Shown: positions 1 to 11,663 of the stretch, one piece after another | Layout: every line of letters begins with the position of its first letter | Numbering within the stretch: the stretch's first letter is position 1 | DNA from: Zychaea mexicana | Taxonomy: Eukaryota; Mucoromycota; Mucoromycetes; Mucorales; Lichtheimiaceae | Assembly (NCBI RefSeq): GCF_025766255.1 | Contig: NW_026516687.1 | Coordinates: 186,001-250,000 of the forward strand | Reading direction: 5' to 3' | DNA: 64,000 bases | Position numbers and translations under genes: made by a program | The notes under the pieces: generated by a model | Told to the model about the DNA's origin: nothing | What the model saw: the letters and a program-made list of their open reading frames with translations, nothing else | The model's database searches: none

Positions 1-2
1 AC

Positions 3-1116
3 GAAGCATTTAGATCAACAGGTAAATATCAGCTAAATGAGAATATTACTTTGAAGGATAAGTTAGCTCATATATGTATGTATATACGTGAGCAACTGCA
101 GTCGTCTTTGCTAGGTTATATGGCAAAGGAGGGCATGCTGGACAATAAGGAAGCGTCTTTTATTGAATTTGGTGCAGGAAAGGGAGAGCTTTCCAGCTAT
201 GTCAAGCAGGCTGTTGCCGAAATAAATGGTGAAGCAACATACGTTTTGATTGATCGAAAACTGGTACGCAACAAGACCGACAACACATTGCTAGGCAATT
301 CACGCAACCGCTCTACCGTTCAACGCGTCACCATCGATATTAAAGATTTGGATTTATCAAAAGTCCAAGCACTTTCCGACAAGGAAACTGGCAAGCGGAA
401 AAAAGTGGTCGCATTATCCAAACATTTATGTGGTAGTGCCACAGATATTACTTTGAAATGCTTAATGAACTATGTTGAAAGCGAAAAGGCAGCTGGCAAT
501 ACGCAAGTATCATCAATCAACATGGGGATGAAGAGAGAGAGAGAGAATACGGTGCGATAGAAGTGGTAGCTAACTTCATTTAAATAGTGACCCTATCTCC
601 GGCATCATTATTGCGCTATGTTGTCATCAACTTTGTCGCTATGAAATGTACCCCAACACGGCGTACCTGAACGAGAATGGATTTGACAAGTTGGATTTTG
701 CTCGTTTGTGCAAAATGAGCAGCTGGGCAATCTGTGGTCTTCGGCAACCAGATTGCAGCGGTAGTGGCGATGATCAAGATGAACATGCTACTACGGCTCA
801 AGAAGCCGAGGATGCTGATCAAACGACGTAAGTTTGTCTTTCTTTTCCCATTTGGCAAGGGTAAAAGATGATAAAATGTGGTTACGCTGTATTTATCAAT
901 TCACTCACACCCTCTCTCGCGCATATTGTTAGTGGCCATTACTCAGGGTTGGATCATTCAGATAGAGAAAAGATTGGTTATCAATGCAAACGAGCGATCG
1001 ATATGGGACGAGTGCGCTACTTGGAACAGTTTGGATTTGACGTGAAATTGGTTTACTACGTGGATTCTGCAACTAGTTTAGAGAATTGTGCTCTGATAGC
1101 CACTCCCAAAAAGTAG
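3..1116 (+). CDS. TRM13: tRNA 2'-O-methyltransferase TRM13, 3' part
   Basis: TRM13 methylates the ribose 2'-OH of nucleotide 4 in some tRNAs. The gene runs off the left edge, so the N-terminal zinc-finger part is missing and the reading frame is open to the first bases. Exons I place: <3..502, 588..827, 933..1116. Visible signatures are the SAM-binding stretch FIEFGAGKGELSSYV, the block ALSKHLCGSATDITLKCL, then IIIALCCHQLCRYEMY and MSSWAICG, and the C-terminal block GRVRYLEQFGFDVKLVYYVD. All are hallmarks of the TRM13 C-terminal methyltransferase domain. The first intron only keeps frame if a GC donor (GCAAGT at 503) is used; the nearby GT at 507 leads straight into a stop. The second intron has a normal GTAAGT donor. 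It converges with IWS1, the two stop codons lying 116 bp apart. Identification is strong; only the 5' extent is unknown. Confidence 0.9.
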
Positions 1117-1231
1117 ATTTTCTCCTTCACCCTTCATTTCCCTTCCTTTATCCTTCCACCCAAAACGACACATCCCTTTTCGTCATAATGTCTTTTGTAA
1201 TCTTCATTGTTGAATAGCTTTATTATTATTA

Positions 1232-3174
1232 TTATTTCTTCATCGATCGAATCGTGTTTGTGAGTCGTTTCATGGTACCCTGCTACAAGTTTTGTAAACA
1301 AAATAGCAAATAAGCATAAGTTCTGTACCGCTGTTGAACATGAAAATACACCTACTTCTTTTGATTTTATCCTTCTTTCTTTCTTTACAACGCTTTTAGG
1401 AATGATATCATAATCAGGAGCCACAGCCTGAGGGATATGAACATGAACCCGTCGTCGAGGGTCATCACTAAGAAGAGTAAAAGAAGTCAACAAAAGCTAT
1501 CTCACTCACCATTCGCAGCTATAAAATAACACGTACCCTCCTTCTCTAGGTTGTTCATTTGATGGTCTGTATCGTTTACGTTGCGCCATTCTAGATGGAA
1601 AAATTTCGATTAGCAAAACTTCCAAGTCCACTTACATGCATCTACTATAGTGAAACTTACGACTGCTCGCGCGAGTAATCTTGTTCTTCATGCATGCGTT
1701 CTCTGTAATTATCACTACGCTTGATAACAAGTCTACTCCACTTGGCCACAAGCTGTTCTGCTTTTCGCTTCACCCGTGGCTCAACTCGAGGCGACTTTTG
1801 ATAAAAGTATACGATTTTACCCACACCACTTTCTCGTAAGTGTCCACTGCTTATTGTTAACTAATACAATGGTTGAAAAAAAAATTTAAAACCGCTGTTT
1901 TTTCGTATGATATGGTACACTACTCCTCTCTATTAACCAAAGAAAAAGGATACATTGCTTCATAACTTACAGAGTTCAAGATATCAAGCATCGTGTTTTG
2001 AATATCGAGACTTGGAAGTGAGCGATCTGGCAAAGGCTCGAGCCAAAGCCGAATGGTGTCAAGTAGATTGTTGTCCAAAATACTATCTTGCGCAGCATCT
2101 CTATAGCAGAAGTGTGAAAATCAGTAACAAAATGAATATCCAGAACCATCCACCAAACACACATCTCATTATCCAATCAATATAAAACAAAGGATATAGA
2201 AAAGAAATACATACAGAGTCAATAATGCTTTGGCTTCTTGTAGCATTTTGAGTTTGGCAAGAGCCGGCTTTCGTTGGCTGTTTGAATGATTGTCTTGTTC
2301 TGCAGCCATCTTCATCTTATCACGTAAAGATGAGAGCTCATCATCCATAGCTCGTTCCAAATCCTCTTCGTCGGCTTTCTTTCTTTTACGTTTGCCGCTA
2401 GACATGACCTTTTCCGAGTATCGATCAAAGACCTCCAAAAAGGCTATTTTTTTGAGATGTTTGATTAAAAGGCAAAGCCATTGAAACACACGCACGCTGA
2501 TAGCGTCTCCTTTTTCGATTGTAACTTACCTTGGCCAGGATCCAATTCCCCAGGCGGCTGCTGCGAGACGTGTTGTGAGTCGCCACCATCTTCACCGGCA
2601 GCAACCTGTCGCTTTGATCGTAGTTCCTCCCGCATCCGTTCCAGATCGGGATCGTCTTCTTGTGTTGAATCGCGCTGAGCTCGTTTAAATGAAGGCAATC
2701 GGGGTCGTCTCATTACGGCTTCTTCCTCGTCCTCTTCTTCCTCTTCTTCATCGTCATAATTGTCGTCTTCTCGACTAAATAAAGCTTCTCCTGGTGTTTG
2801 CTGCTGCTGCTCCTGTTGTGGTTGCTCCTTTTCGTAATGTGCTGTTGATTCTTCGTTGCTTTGGTGATTTTCTTCGTTACCATTCGAATCTGGCTTGTCG
2901 TTCTCATCGGCGGAACCTTTATTTTTTTTATTAGAAAGAAAAAAATCAGCGATGTTGTCGTTGTCGTTGACAAACAAGGTCATATCATATGTTACATACC
3001 TTGATCGCCCTCGAAATCGGACAGCTCAAGATCGTCACCAATTTCACCACCAAACAATTCTTCGTTGCCAAGTGCCTATAATAAGCCAGACGAAACCCAA
3101 TGGCTTTTATTTAGCTAGTTGTGCATTAAAATTGGTTTCGATGAGTGAGAATGTCTTACCAAATCTTGTGACAT
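1232..3174 (-). CDS. IWS1: Transcription elongation factor IWS1/SPN1
   Basis: IWS1/Spn1 binds Spt6 and RNA polymerase II during elongation and helps chromatin and mRNA processing. Nine exons close in frame to 417 aa: 3160..3174, 3000..3075, 2530..2916, 2215..2443, 1971..2100, 1661..1860, 1537..1590, 1356..1467, 1232..1282. The N-terminal third is acidic and disordered (poly-Glu, Gln runs). The folded TFIIS N-terminal (LW) domain follows from about residue 190, with [20 protein letters not shown] and [18 protein letters not shown] as the clearest matches, then [17 protein letters not shown]. The tail has [14 protein letters not shown] and a basic end, [11 protein letters not shown]. The first exon encodes only five residues; I chose that ATG because it is the only one joining in phase to the [19 protein letters not shown] block. 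Family assignment is secure; small splice errors remain possible in the last two junctions. Confidence 0.9.
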
Positions 3175-3646
3175 TGTGTTAAAGATAGAGAGAGCCGGCT
3201 ATCACTGAAAAGCAAAGTTGGCAAATTCGTCGCATAGCAGGCGATTTTGGTTTTTACAGTCAGCTCAGTGCTTATTCAACCTAAACGCACACCTTTCTTC
3301 CCTTCTGATATAGTTGTTTGACTACAGTTTTACTATAGATTCAGCACGTCTATCGATAAATAGCCACTTTATATACCATCATATAGCTCTGATCATCAAC
3401 AGCTACAATAAACGTCTTTTGAGTTAAAAGAATTAAATCCATGAGTATCAATTATTGACATGCCATTTTTAGTATCGTAAATGGAACGCTGATACACAAT
3501 ATGCATACTCAGAAATATTATGTGGTATATCATTGATTTTTTTGTTGAAAGAAAACACGGTCAATTACAACACTATATCTAGCTAGATCCAGTTATTCCC
3601 GGGGGGTGTCTCTAACCCGTCGTAATCATCCCAGTTCAACTTGCTA
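3175..3646. other. Intergenic spacer between IWS1 and BRCA2
   Basis: Both neighbours are on the minus strand, so this holds the IWS1 5' leader and the BRCA2 3' end. A/T-rich with short homopolymer runs. I see no further gene, tRNA or repeat. Confidence 0.6.
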
Positions 3647-6600
3647 TCAAAGCAAAAACTGGTTTACGCGCTGCTTTATCGCTTGCAGTTCTTCAGGATT
3701 ACTATATACATATGCAAAAACATATGTAAGTACGGTAAGTTACATATATGAAGAATATGTGCAATATGGAAACACGTACGTTTGAGCCCACTGACGCACG
3801 CTATTGATTGCTTGCTGCATATAGGGAGCTGCCTTCTGCTTGTTGAAGGCCTCACTGTTATCTCCAACTTTTAGATGTGTAATCGAATACTTCGTGTCGT
3901 GCACTTCGCGAGTCACATTAGTGAAGCCAACAATCTGTCGGATAGTGGGATCAACAGGGATACATTAGAGACACCATTATACATATACTCTAAGGATGAT
4001 CTTCTCATCTAGGTCCGTTCCATCTTACCTGGCCATCGATACCCTTTAAAGGACGACAGGGTAGCTTTAACTTGACTTGACATAATCCTCCACTAGCATC
4101 GGTCACAAGCAATGTTTGGTACCAGAGTGCTCGGCCTTCGATAGTGCGGGACTCTTCACCAGAACATGTAGAATCTTGTGTTTATCAAAATAATTGTTAG
4201 TGGCAGTGTCGACATAAATCTGCCCGAAATGATTACTATTAGACACACTTACGGAGAACCAAGACAGCAATGTCAATTTCTGAGCCTTTATCGAGGGTTG
4301 GCAAGGTAGCTGTCAAAGAGATTTGGCGGGGTATATACAGAGTAGATGCAAGTGTGGCTTCGTCGATATCTGACACACTCTCCCATTGAGTTTTTCTTGT
4401 CGTTTTTAGATGTATTGTAGATGAGTTGTTGTTTATGCTTTTGTCTGAAAGTGTGTACGGCATTGTAAAGTAGATCTTGTACCGGCTGCCCTCGCAGATA
4501 TCCAGGTGTTTCAGCTCATTTGCATCCAATAACAGTAGCGTTGCCATCCTTTGCTCACTGCCGCCGCCGTCGCTGCTGTTGCTGCTGTTGGAATTACTGC
4601 GATAATCACATAGCTGCACTCTAAAATGAGCTGAAACAGTACGCTCCTCGGGTTTCGTCGGTGATGGTTCTTCGAGGGGCTTTCCTCGTGATTGTACCAT
4701 GCGCATACCGCCATGCTCGTGAAAGCGTGGTGCCCACCCACCCCCACCTCCATCATCCCAATGTTGGTGGAGTTCAGCTCCAGCGCGCCTTCGCTCCTCT
4801 TCCTCTTCTCTGGCTGTCCGTTTTATCCGCGTGCCATTTGGTAAAACTTCGGTATACATCATGGGATACTTGCGACATACAACGACATCCAGTACAGTAA
4901 TTATACCTCCATCTTCATATACGCTCGAAAGAGAGCGCAAGACGAGTCGGTTTCGTTGATATCCAAGTTTAGCATCCCACGCTGCTAGCCAAGAACCATT
5001 TGTTGTTATAGATAAAATGGAATCATTGGATGATGCGCTTAAAGGCGATCGTGGCTGTGCATCTCCGTTAAGCTGATTACATATATTTACCGTTAGATAC
5101 CAGTTTACGGACATTAAAAAATATAAAGCTAATTAATAGTAATCTTTGTACCTGTGCTCCACATATTGACAGTTTTGATCCGATAGAGACTTTGCCTTTT
5201 GCAATCGCACGCTCCAATCTAGGATCTGTTACTGCGTTGATCTGATACCATCCATCTGTTAAGACCAGCTGGTATTTTCGTGCAACAGCAGCAGCAGCTA
5301 GTAGTAGAATGTTACAATATTTTATGTAAGTTAGGAAGAAATAGAAACGGAAATATGCAGGACGTAATTTAGAAAAGAAAACTACCGTTTTACCTTGCCC
5401 ACCGCCGTCCGCTGCAACGAATGGCTTTATGTCGGCAACAGCAAGCACCATATGTTTTGCAGGGTTATCGTCTTGTTCGTGTATCCGCTTGAGCACAGAT
5501 TGATGACCCAAGTTGATCTCACGCTCATATCTAATATTCTTATTATTAGTTATGCGCTCCTAATCACCCGATCCCGTGTTGTGCTTTACCTGTATAAAAG
5601 CTGCTCAACAACTTTACGTGAGCACCACCAGTCTCTGAATTTTGATGGGTACGAGCGGATCATACAAGCAAGTTTCCAGACTATCCAGCGATAATGGTTC
5701 TCCACCCATGCATCGGATATAAATCGGTCCAGAACACCAGCCTTACATATAGCTTTATAAGCTTCTTTAGGGCCCCAGTTAGAGAACCGTACTTTACCGG
5801 CATCAGCAGCAGTCAAATGCAGAATTTCATCAGAGCTGTATTTAGAAGCAAACGATCAGTTCAATAGCCCTTCTCTCCCAAATTGTTTGATTCGCTATAT
5901 TTTCTTGTCACCTTTAATGGCTTACATATTCATATTCTTGAGATCATTGAGACTGTGCTGAAGAGGCTTTCCTAGCTGCGACAGAGGATAACGTGTGCCC
6001 GTTGCTGACATGTTTATGAGTAATTTCTAAAAAGGACTTCAGCGTCTTCCTTTCACATCCGATACCAAACTTACCATGCATGGAAAATACGGTTCGTCCT
6101 TTACATTGAATCGAGCAGGAGGGCAATTTTCCAGAAGCAGCAGCCTTGGTGAGTTCGTAATTCTCTTGGAGAACTGGCGATTTAAATGGCTTCATTTTCG
6201 GATTTGCTGCTACATGTCGTCTTTTTAACCGTTTGTGTGGAGGTGAGGGACGTACTTGCTCCATTGGCTTTTGTGTTGGAGTAGGAGCAGAAAGCTGTTC
6301 TTGTGCTGGGGGTACCGATGGTGGTGGTGGTGGTGTCGCTTCGCGTTGCTGTGACCTGCTGTCGAGCGTTTCATTAGGCTTTTGCGGTGATAACTGTAAT
6401 TGTGGCTCGTCTTCATAAGATATTGTCCTCCGTAATGGTGATGCTTGCTGTGAGTTTGCTGAAGAGGACGGCGATGAAGGAGGGAAAGGTCGTTGTGATA
6501 ATGGAGATTGTGAGGCTTGTGTGAGCTCTCTCGTCGTTTCAGAAGTATTAAAAAGGGCAACGGCTCGTTGCTTTGCATCTGCAGATACCGATATTGTAGT

Positions 6601-8113
6601 TCTGCTATTGCCCATCATAAAGCCTCCATAGTGCGATAGCACATCCTCGTACTTGAACTGCAATTCCTCGTTGTCTATATTGTCAGGACCAATGTCATTT
6701 TCGGCAGGGCGTTTCTCGCCACATTTCGAAGGCTGTTCTTCAACATGCGCAGGTACATGCAATGTCTGCTGTTTTTCTTTTTTCTCTGGTTCCTTGGACT
6801 CTTCGTTGAGTGATTGAATTAATTGTAACAAATCTTCGGCTTTGCGTAAGGCTTCTTTAGAGCTAGAAGCGACAGGACGACCAGAACCAGTAGTGAATCC
6901 ACCTAACTTTGTTGGAACAGGTTTCTTTTGATTTTGAGCGTTCAGGGTATCGATATAGTCAAAGGTGCTGTTCTTTCCACTCGTTACGGACGTCGCTTGC
7001 GCGCTTACTGGTGGTGATGATGAGGACGATGATGCTGGCAGTGGTAGTCTGCTGTCGACCGTCTGCTTAGGACTACAATCTTCCCGATCATTAGAAGGTA
7101 AATTGGTTTGACTGGATTTGGTGATCGTGGTAGGAGCATTATTGAAAAATGCGAGTGCCTTTTGTCGAGCCGTGCTATCGATTGCCACTGACTTTTTGCT
7201 ACCCGCAGTCATGAATCCACCAAACTTGTCCAATGTCGATTCCATCAGTGGTTTTATGAAAAGCGCGTCTTTTGTCTCCTGTTGCTGCTTATTGGGCTCA
7301 TTAGAGGCCTGGTCAAGCTGGGTACTGCTGCCACTATTCTCCAAGTCGTTTATCAAAGATGGAAAATCAATGTCGAATTCTATTCCCCACATTTCTTCGT
7401 CTTCGTCAGATTCCGTCTTTTTCGTATCCATATTGGATGACAACTGTAGTGGTGATAACGGCAGTTGGGGTTGGTTTATCTTAGCAGGGAGCGTTGCTTG
7501 TATCTCCATTTTGGCGGAGCATGTGGTTGTTGTTCCTATTGTAGTCGTGGCGATGGTATTGTTGGTCGTTCTCCAGTCAGCTTTTATATATGCTTTTACA
7601 AATTAGATTACTGCACAATCTTCCTCCTGAAAGTCATTTGGAGCATTTTTTCATGTTGTACCTTGTTTGGAATCAAGGACAGGTTGACTTCCTTTTTTCT
7701 TCTGATTGTCGCCATAAACATTACTATTCTCATGCTGATTGGTATCGATTTCGCGTAACGGTTTCAAAGTCTGTTGCTGTTGCTGCGGTGGCACGGTGAC
7801 GCGATTCTCACGCTGTAATGGGTCTCGAAAAACGTGGAATGCCGTGCAAGGACGTTCGTGGATATCACCGTGCGTTTTTTTATGTGAAAACAGCTGTACA
7901 TAATTCATTGTATACGGCACGATTAATAAGGAGTATCATGACACAATAAGACACAAACACGCTCTTTGCTATAGTTACGTTGTTATTGCTGTTGGTGGCA
8001 AGCGCTTGCTCTGCCTGTTTTTCGGCTAAGGCGACATTCCGAAACAGCTGGTCCCTAAAGCCAGGCGATCCCCAGTCGTCAAAGAATTCGTCGGTTTGTG
8101 ACGAGGAGTCCAT
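3647..8113 (-). CDS. BRCA2: BRCA2 homologue with three BRC repeats
   Basis: BRCA2 loads Rad51 on single-stranded DNA in homologous recombination. Eleven exons close in frame to 1207 aa: 7979..8113, 7662..7893, 6075..7580, 5926..5971, 5590..5835, 5394..5530, 5152..5297, 4253..5072, 4029..4174, 3780..3934, 3647..3701. Three BRC repeats lie near residues 240-270, 335-367 and 427-457 (cores GGFMTAGSKKSV, GGFTTGSGRPV, GGFMMGNSRTT). After a proline/serine-rich linker comes the helical domain (GPKEAYKAICKAG, ENHYRWIVWKLACMIRS), then OB1 (YQLVLTDGWYQINAVTDPRL) and the W-x-x-KLG block (AAWDAKLGYQ) into OB2/OB3. The last OB fold is short compared with animals. An acidic/aromatic stretch (EEMWGIEFDIDFPSL) precedes BRC1. 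The 5' exons upstream of the ATG at 7509 are included because phase closes through three junctions back to 8113. The junction at 4175-4252 is the least certain. Whole-gene call is very secure. Confidence 0.93.
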
Positions 8114-8291
8114 TGTTTTGGAGGATCCAGTTTAGATAATTGTAAAGGGAAAGCTGAGTTGTAGCACAATGCAATCAGGTCTTCTCCACCGTCACACACA
8201 CACAAAGTTGCTTCAATTCCGCTCCCCCCCTCCCCTCCCACACACCAGTCGTTGCTTTCTTATTTCCAAAAAGTGTGTGTAGACCCAATCC
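8114..8291. promoter_or_regulatory. Divergent promoter BRCA2 / IMA1-like
   Basis: Only 178 bp separates the start codons of two divergent genes, BRCA2 on the minus strand and the IMA1-like gene on the plus strand. It contains a CA repeat (8193-8204) and a C-rich run near 8226. Such a short gap implies a shared bidirectional promoter with two core start regions. No specific factor site can be named from the sequence. Confidence 0.55.
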
Positions 8292-10293
8292 ATGAGCAAC
8301 CACGTTACCAATAGGCGTCCCCCATGGAGAACAGTGCTTCTTGGATTCTTGGGTTTTACTGATCTTCCTGTCAAGGTGAATTGTTGGTACTGTAACCAAG
8401 ATTCTTATTTGCTGCCTGGAAGCAAACAGACCGAGGGGTACTGGCACTGTAACATTTGCGAAAACACCAACGTAAAAGACGAGGTAAGCAAATCTATCTT
8501 TGGTCTTCACAAACTGCCTTGTACGAAAAAAAGAAACAGTTATTTAATACGCAGCCATAAAGAGTGGTGAAATTGTAGACACGTTGCCAGTAATGTACGA
8601 TGCGTCACTGAATCGCTCCAGTAAGTAAAGCCTAGAAATAAGCACAAATGCACATATGCAAATAAACCGTTAAACTAATTTGTGTATCATACACAAAATT
8701 ATTATAGTAACTCCCATTCAAGATGCTTCACGAAAGTTCCAAACTCGGCGACTATGTGAAAGCTGTGAACGGAACCAGGCACTAATATACCAAATCATGA
8801 GTGATTACATCCGAGACGAAAGTGTAAGTGTGTGTATCCCAGAGTTCGTATCTGAACAGGTGCTAAATCCTTTTTGTTTTTCATTGATAGGATCCCGATT
8901 ATGACTACTATGTCCGAACGGCAGATGACTACAAGGCATCTTTACATCAGAAGTATGCTCTATGCGACAATTGTCAAGCTATCGTCGATGAGATAGTGAC
9001 TGAACAAAAAGCTGCATTACGGCAACGACGTTTCAACGAAAAGCTGACGCGAAGTATGACGACAAAAGCACCGAGAAAGCCGTCGAAAACCGAGTACCGG
9101 ATATTAGGTTTATTATGGCTGTGGCTTCATTCAATGACATTACTCATATGTCTATATGGTAAGCATGGTGTCTTACGTGTAGAGAAATATAAAATAGCTG
9201 ACACGCCTATTTGTGGATTTTTCTTTTTAGCTTATTGGTATCCACCTGTACTACGAAAAAACGCACATTTAACAACGGATTTGTCACGGTTCTGGGAGAC
9301 GTTTATGATATCCACTGTAGATTTGACGAGTTTTTTCCGCCATTCACCACTCGAAATTACGTTTTCAGAATTTGCTAAAGCCGGGTTAATGCTTGTCATA
9401 CAACGGGCATGGGATGTGGCACAGAGTATACATCAGGCCACGATATGTTTCATAGCACCTGAAAGCGAAGAAAGTTGTCATTGGGACGTTTCAGATCACG
9501 CCACCTCGTTTGCATTCGTATGCCTATTGTCATTTCTATGGATGGATTGGCACCCAAAAGCCTCAAAAACGTACTTTGAGGAGTCGCGGATAAAGCGATG
9601 GGGCGCCTACAAGGTAAATAGAACTCATTTTGACCACTGTAATTTCCTTGAGCTGTTGTTGCTGATCACTAACTTGTCTCGTGAAATATATAGGTTGTTC
9701 AGCGACTTTTATACGTGGCACGGTTCGGTCTACTCGTGGTACTTGGTTATGCAGGCGAGCAAACCGTATATATCGCCATGGGAATCGCTTTAATCACTAT
9801 TCCATTGGTACGCAAACCAGCTATTTGGGAGAACACGAGAGATTGTATTATACGGACTACTGACACTAATATTTGTTAATAGCTTCTAGTGTTTTCCGTA
9901 TGTATTGTTAAAGTCGCTAGCTCTGATTGGCGGCTTTATCAGTCTGGGAGCCCGTTCAATAGCTTGAAACGGACATATTCAGAAATACAGCGATTTGCCA
10001 CAGACAAAATGACCAAGATCGGCAAAGAATCGATAGAAGCGGCACGATATGTCCCATCTGCTAAACGAAAAACACAAGGAGAAGAGCAGCAAGGAGAGCA
10101 GCAACAATCCGTGAAAGATGAGAATATGGATGATGAGTACGAAAAGAAGGTGACGGAGGCAATGCTGAGAAAAAGATCTCTGTTCAAGCTCCCGTTGTCA
10201 CGAAAACATCAAAACCAAGCACAAGGTGACGATGGTGATATGGAAGGCATCGTCACTGGTATCCATAAAATTGCATTCGATAGTACTATATAG
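8292..10293 (+). CDS. IMA1: Ima1/TMEM201-like inner nuclear membrane protein
   Basis: Members of this family (S. pombe Ima1, animal Samp1/TMEM201) are integral inner nuclear membrane proteins linked to LINC complexes and nuclear organisation. Exons: 8292..8483, 8563..8620, 8708..8823, 8891..9158, 9231..9613, 9694..9807, 9883..10293, giving 513 aa. The N-terminal Ima1_N domain is clear: VNCWYCNQDSYLLPG, then YWHCNICENTN, RRLCESCERNQ and YALCDNCQAIVDE, four CxxC pairs expected to bind zinc. Hydrophobic segments follow (ILGLLWLWLHSMTLLICLY near residue 200; CLLSFLWMDW; FGLLVVLGYAG to PLLLVFSVCIV). The C-terminal about 110 residues are charged and Gln/Glu-rich with no recognised domain. The fifth exon is long and weakly conserved, so an unrecognised intron there is possible. 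It is divergent from BRCA2. Confidence 0.8.
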
Positions 10294-10695
10294 TAGTCTT
10301 TTTACTTTTATCTTGTAAATCATTTTCTCTTTCCTACCCCTTACCCCATCTACGCATACACACCCTTACACCCAACCACCTATTAATCCTTCGCCCATTC
10401 TACCGAACATTACAACCACATAAATCACATTAATCACGTACTTTTTACCCTGTAAATTCTACAATAGACATAGCATTCCCACTTCATCCTGTATTAATCT
10501 CTGCTCATTCTTTCAAACTTCAAACTGATCAGTCCACTACTCATAAAGTAGTACTGTACACCACGTTAAAACCGAAGCATTTGATAACATGCATCCTCAT
10601 TATTATCAAAGGCGCTATCATAGGCTGGAATTTCTGCCTTTCTATACATCGTATGATAACCTGGTTATAAAACCTTGCCTTTCACGCGTGAGTTT
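10294..10695. other. Intergenic, no gene seen
   Basis: 3' flank of the IMA1-like gene. C/T-rich stretches then A/T-rich sequence; no ORF, tRNA or repeat recognised. Confidence 0.5.
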
Positions 10696-11397
10696 CTGAC
10701 GCGTCTTCGTTAGCACTATAGCAGTATTCACTGGACTTGCAAGTAAAAATAGGATTCAATGACGGTAACGCTATTCCATGCGTTAGTTTTGTTGTTTATA
10801 GGACCAGACCTGGTACTCAAACTGAGCAAGCTGTCCTTTGGGCTTTAGAGGTATTTAAAGAATAAACGTACAATCAGCTTATAATTAAATTACTCCAGAC
10901 CTTATGAACGAAAATAATGAAGAAAGTTCTGGCAAGGCTCAAAGCAAAACGTGAGCTCAAAACTACTGGTACCTTCCTTGTAGCAACAATTTGCACGATC
11001 TCTCTTGTGGCTACTCCTTTTGCTAAACAATTCTTCACAGTATCATATTAGTCAAGTGTCTCGTAGCGACGTATTGTTTACGCAAGGTTGCGCCATAATT
11101 TCGAATATGAGATTGGAACACTAATCTCGTTTGCAAATAGATATTCGTTACCACCAAGCTCTGGAATACGGATCAAGGTTATGAAAAGGCTTTGGTAGCT
11201 TTCGATAAGAGTATTGGTAAGCTCGGCTTAGATTATGTGGATCTGTACCTTGTCCACAGTCCTTCTCCCGGCACCAAGCTTCGTCCCGAAACATGGAAGG
11301 CAATGGAGCATTTAAAAAAGTCTGGCAAGGTTAAGAGCATCGGTAAGTATTCACAATCCTTCAGACTGTATGTGTTTTAGCATGCATCACTTGAAGG
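10696..11397 (+). pseudogene. Decayed aldo-keto reductase copy
   Basis: This is a direct, same-strand copy of the aldo-keto reductase at 16030-17440. Homology starts at the block matching codons 3 onward of that gene and stops about 25 nt into the exon that encodes the second half of the barrel. Both candidate start codons are lost (the in-frame ATG has become ATA). About 55 bp holding the [11 protein letters not shown] exon, with the catalytic Asp and Tyr, is deleted near 10918. The piece equivalent to the 202-nt exon (11142-11343, encoding [19 protein letters not shown]) stays nearly identical and open, while the introns around it have diverged clearly more. It keeps Pro where the intact copy has Leu in the segment TKLR[P/L]ETWKAM, so it need not descend from the present intact copy. 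No functional protein is expected. Confidence 0.9.
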
Positions 11398-11663
11398 CGT
11401 TGTTAATATGTTAATGAATCAAGGTTGTGAATTCATCACATCCGCGTTGTAAATATGGAAGCGAGACATGAAGCCTTTCGTGCAACAAATCTGTATTTCA
11501 ATATCCGCTAAATTATTTTACAACGGGAACTTATACTTTTCTTAACGGCTTAATATAAATTTTACAACGGTGTCTTACTACTTCCTTAACGGCTGCTTTA
11601 CTCTTTTTATCAATGGGTATGTTTCACTTTTTTAATTCATATTCGCATTTATTCAATCTCACT
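11398..11663. other. A/T-rich spacer
   Basis: Between the aldo-keto reductase relic and the next ORF. It contains three partial copies of a short motif (CAACGGnAACTTA / CAACGGTGTCTTA / TCAATGGGTATG with CTTAACGGCT between them, 11519-11620), suggesting a small degenerate tandem repeat. No gene seen. Confidence 0.4.

Noticed and set aside
4253..4274. BRCA2 ending early at the stop after VLVLRKCV
   Set aside because: A GTAAGT donor lies exactly there, and downstream exons resume OB-fold sequence in phase (TIEGRALWYQTLLVTDASGG).
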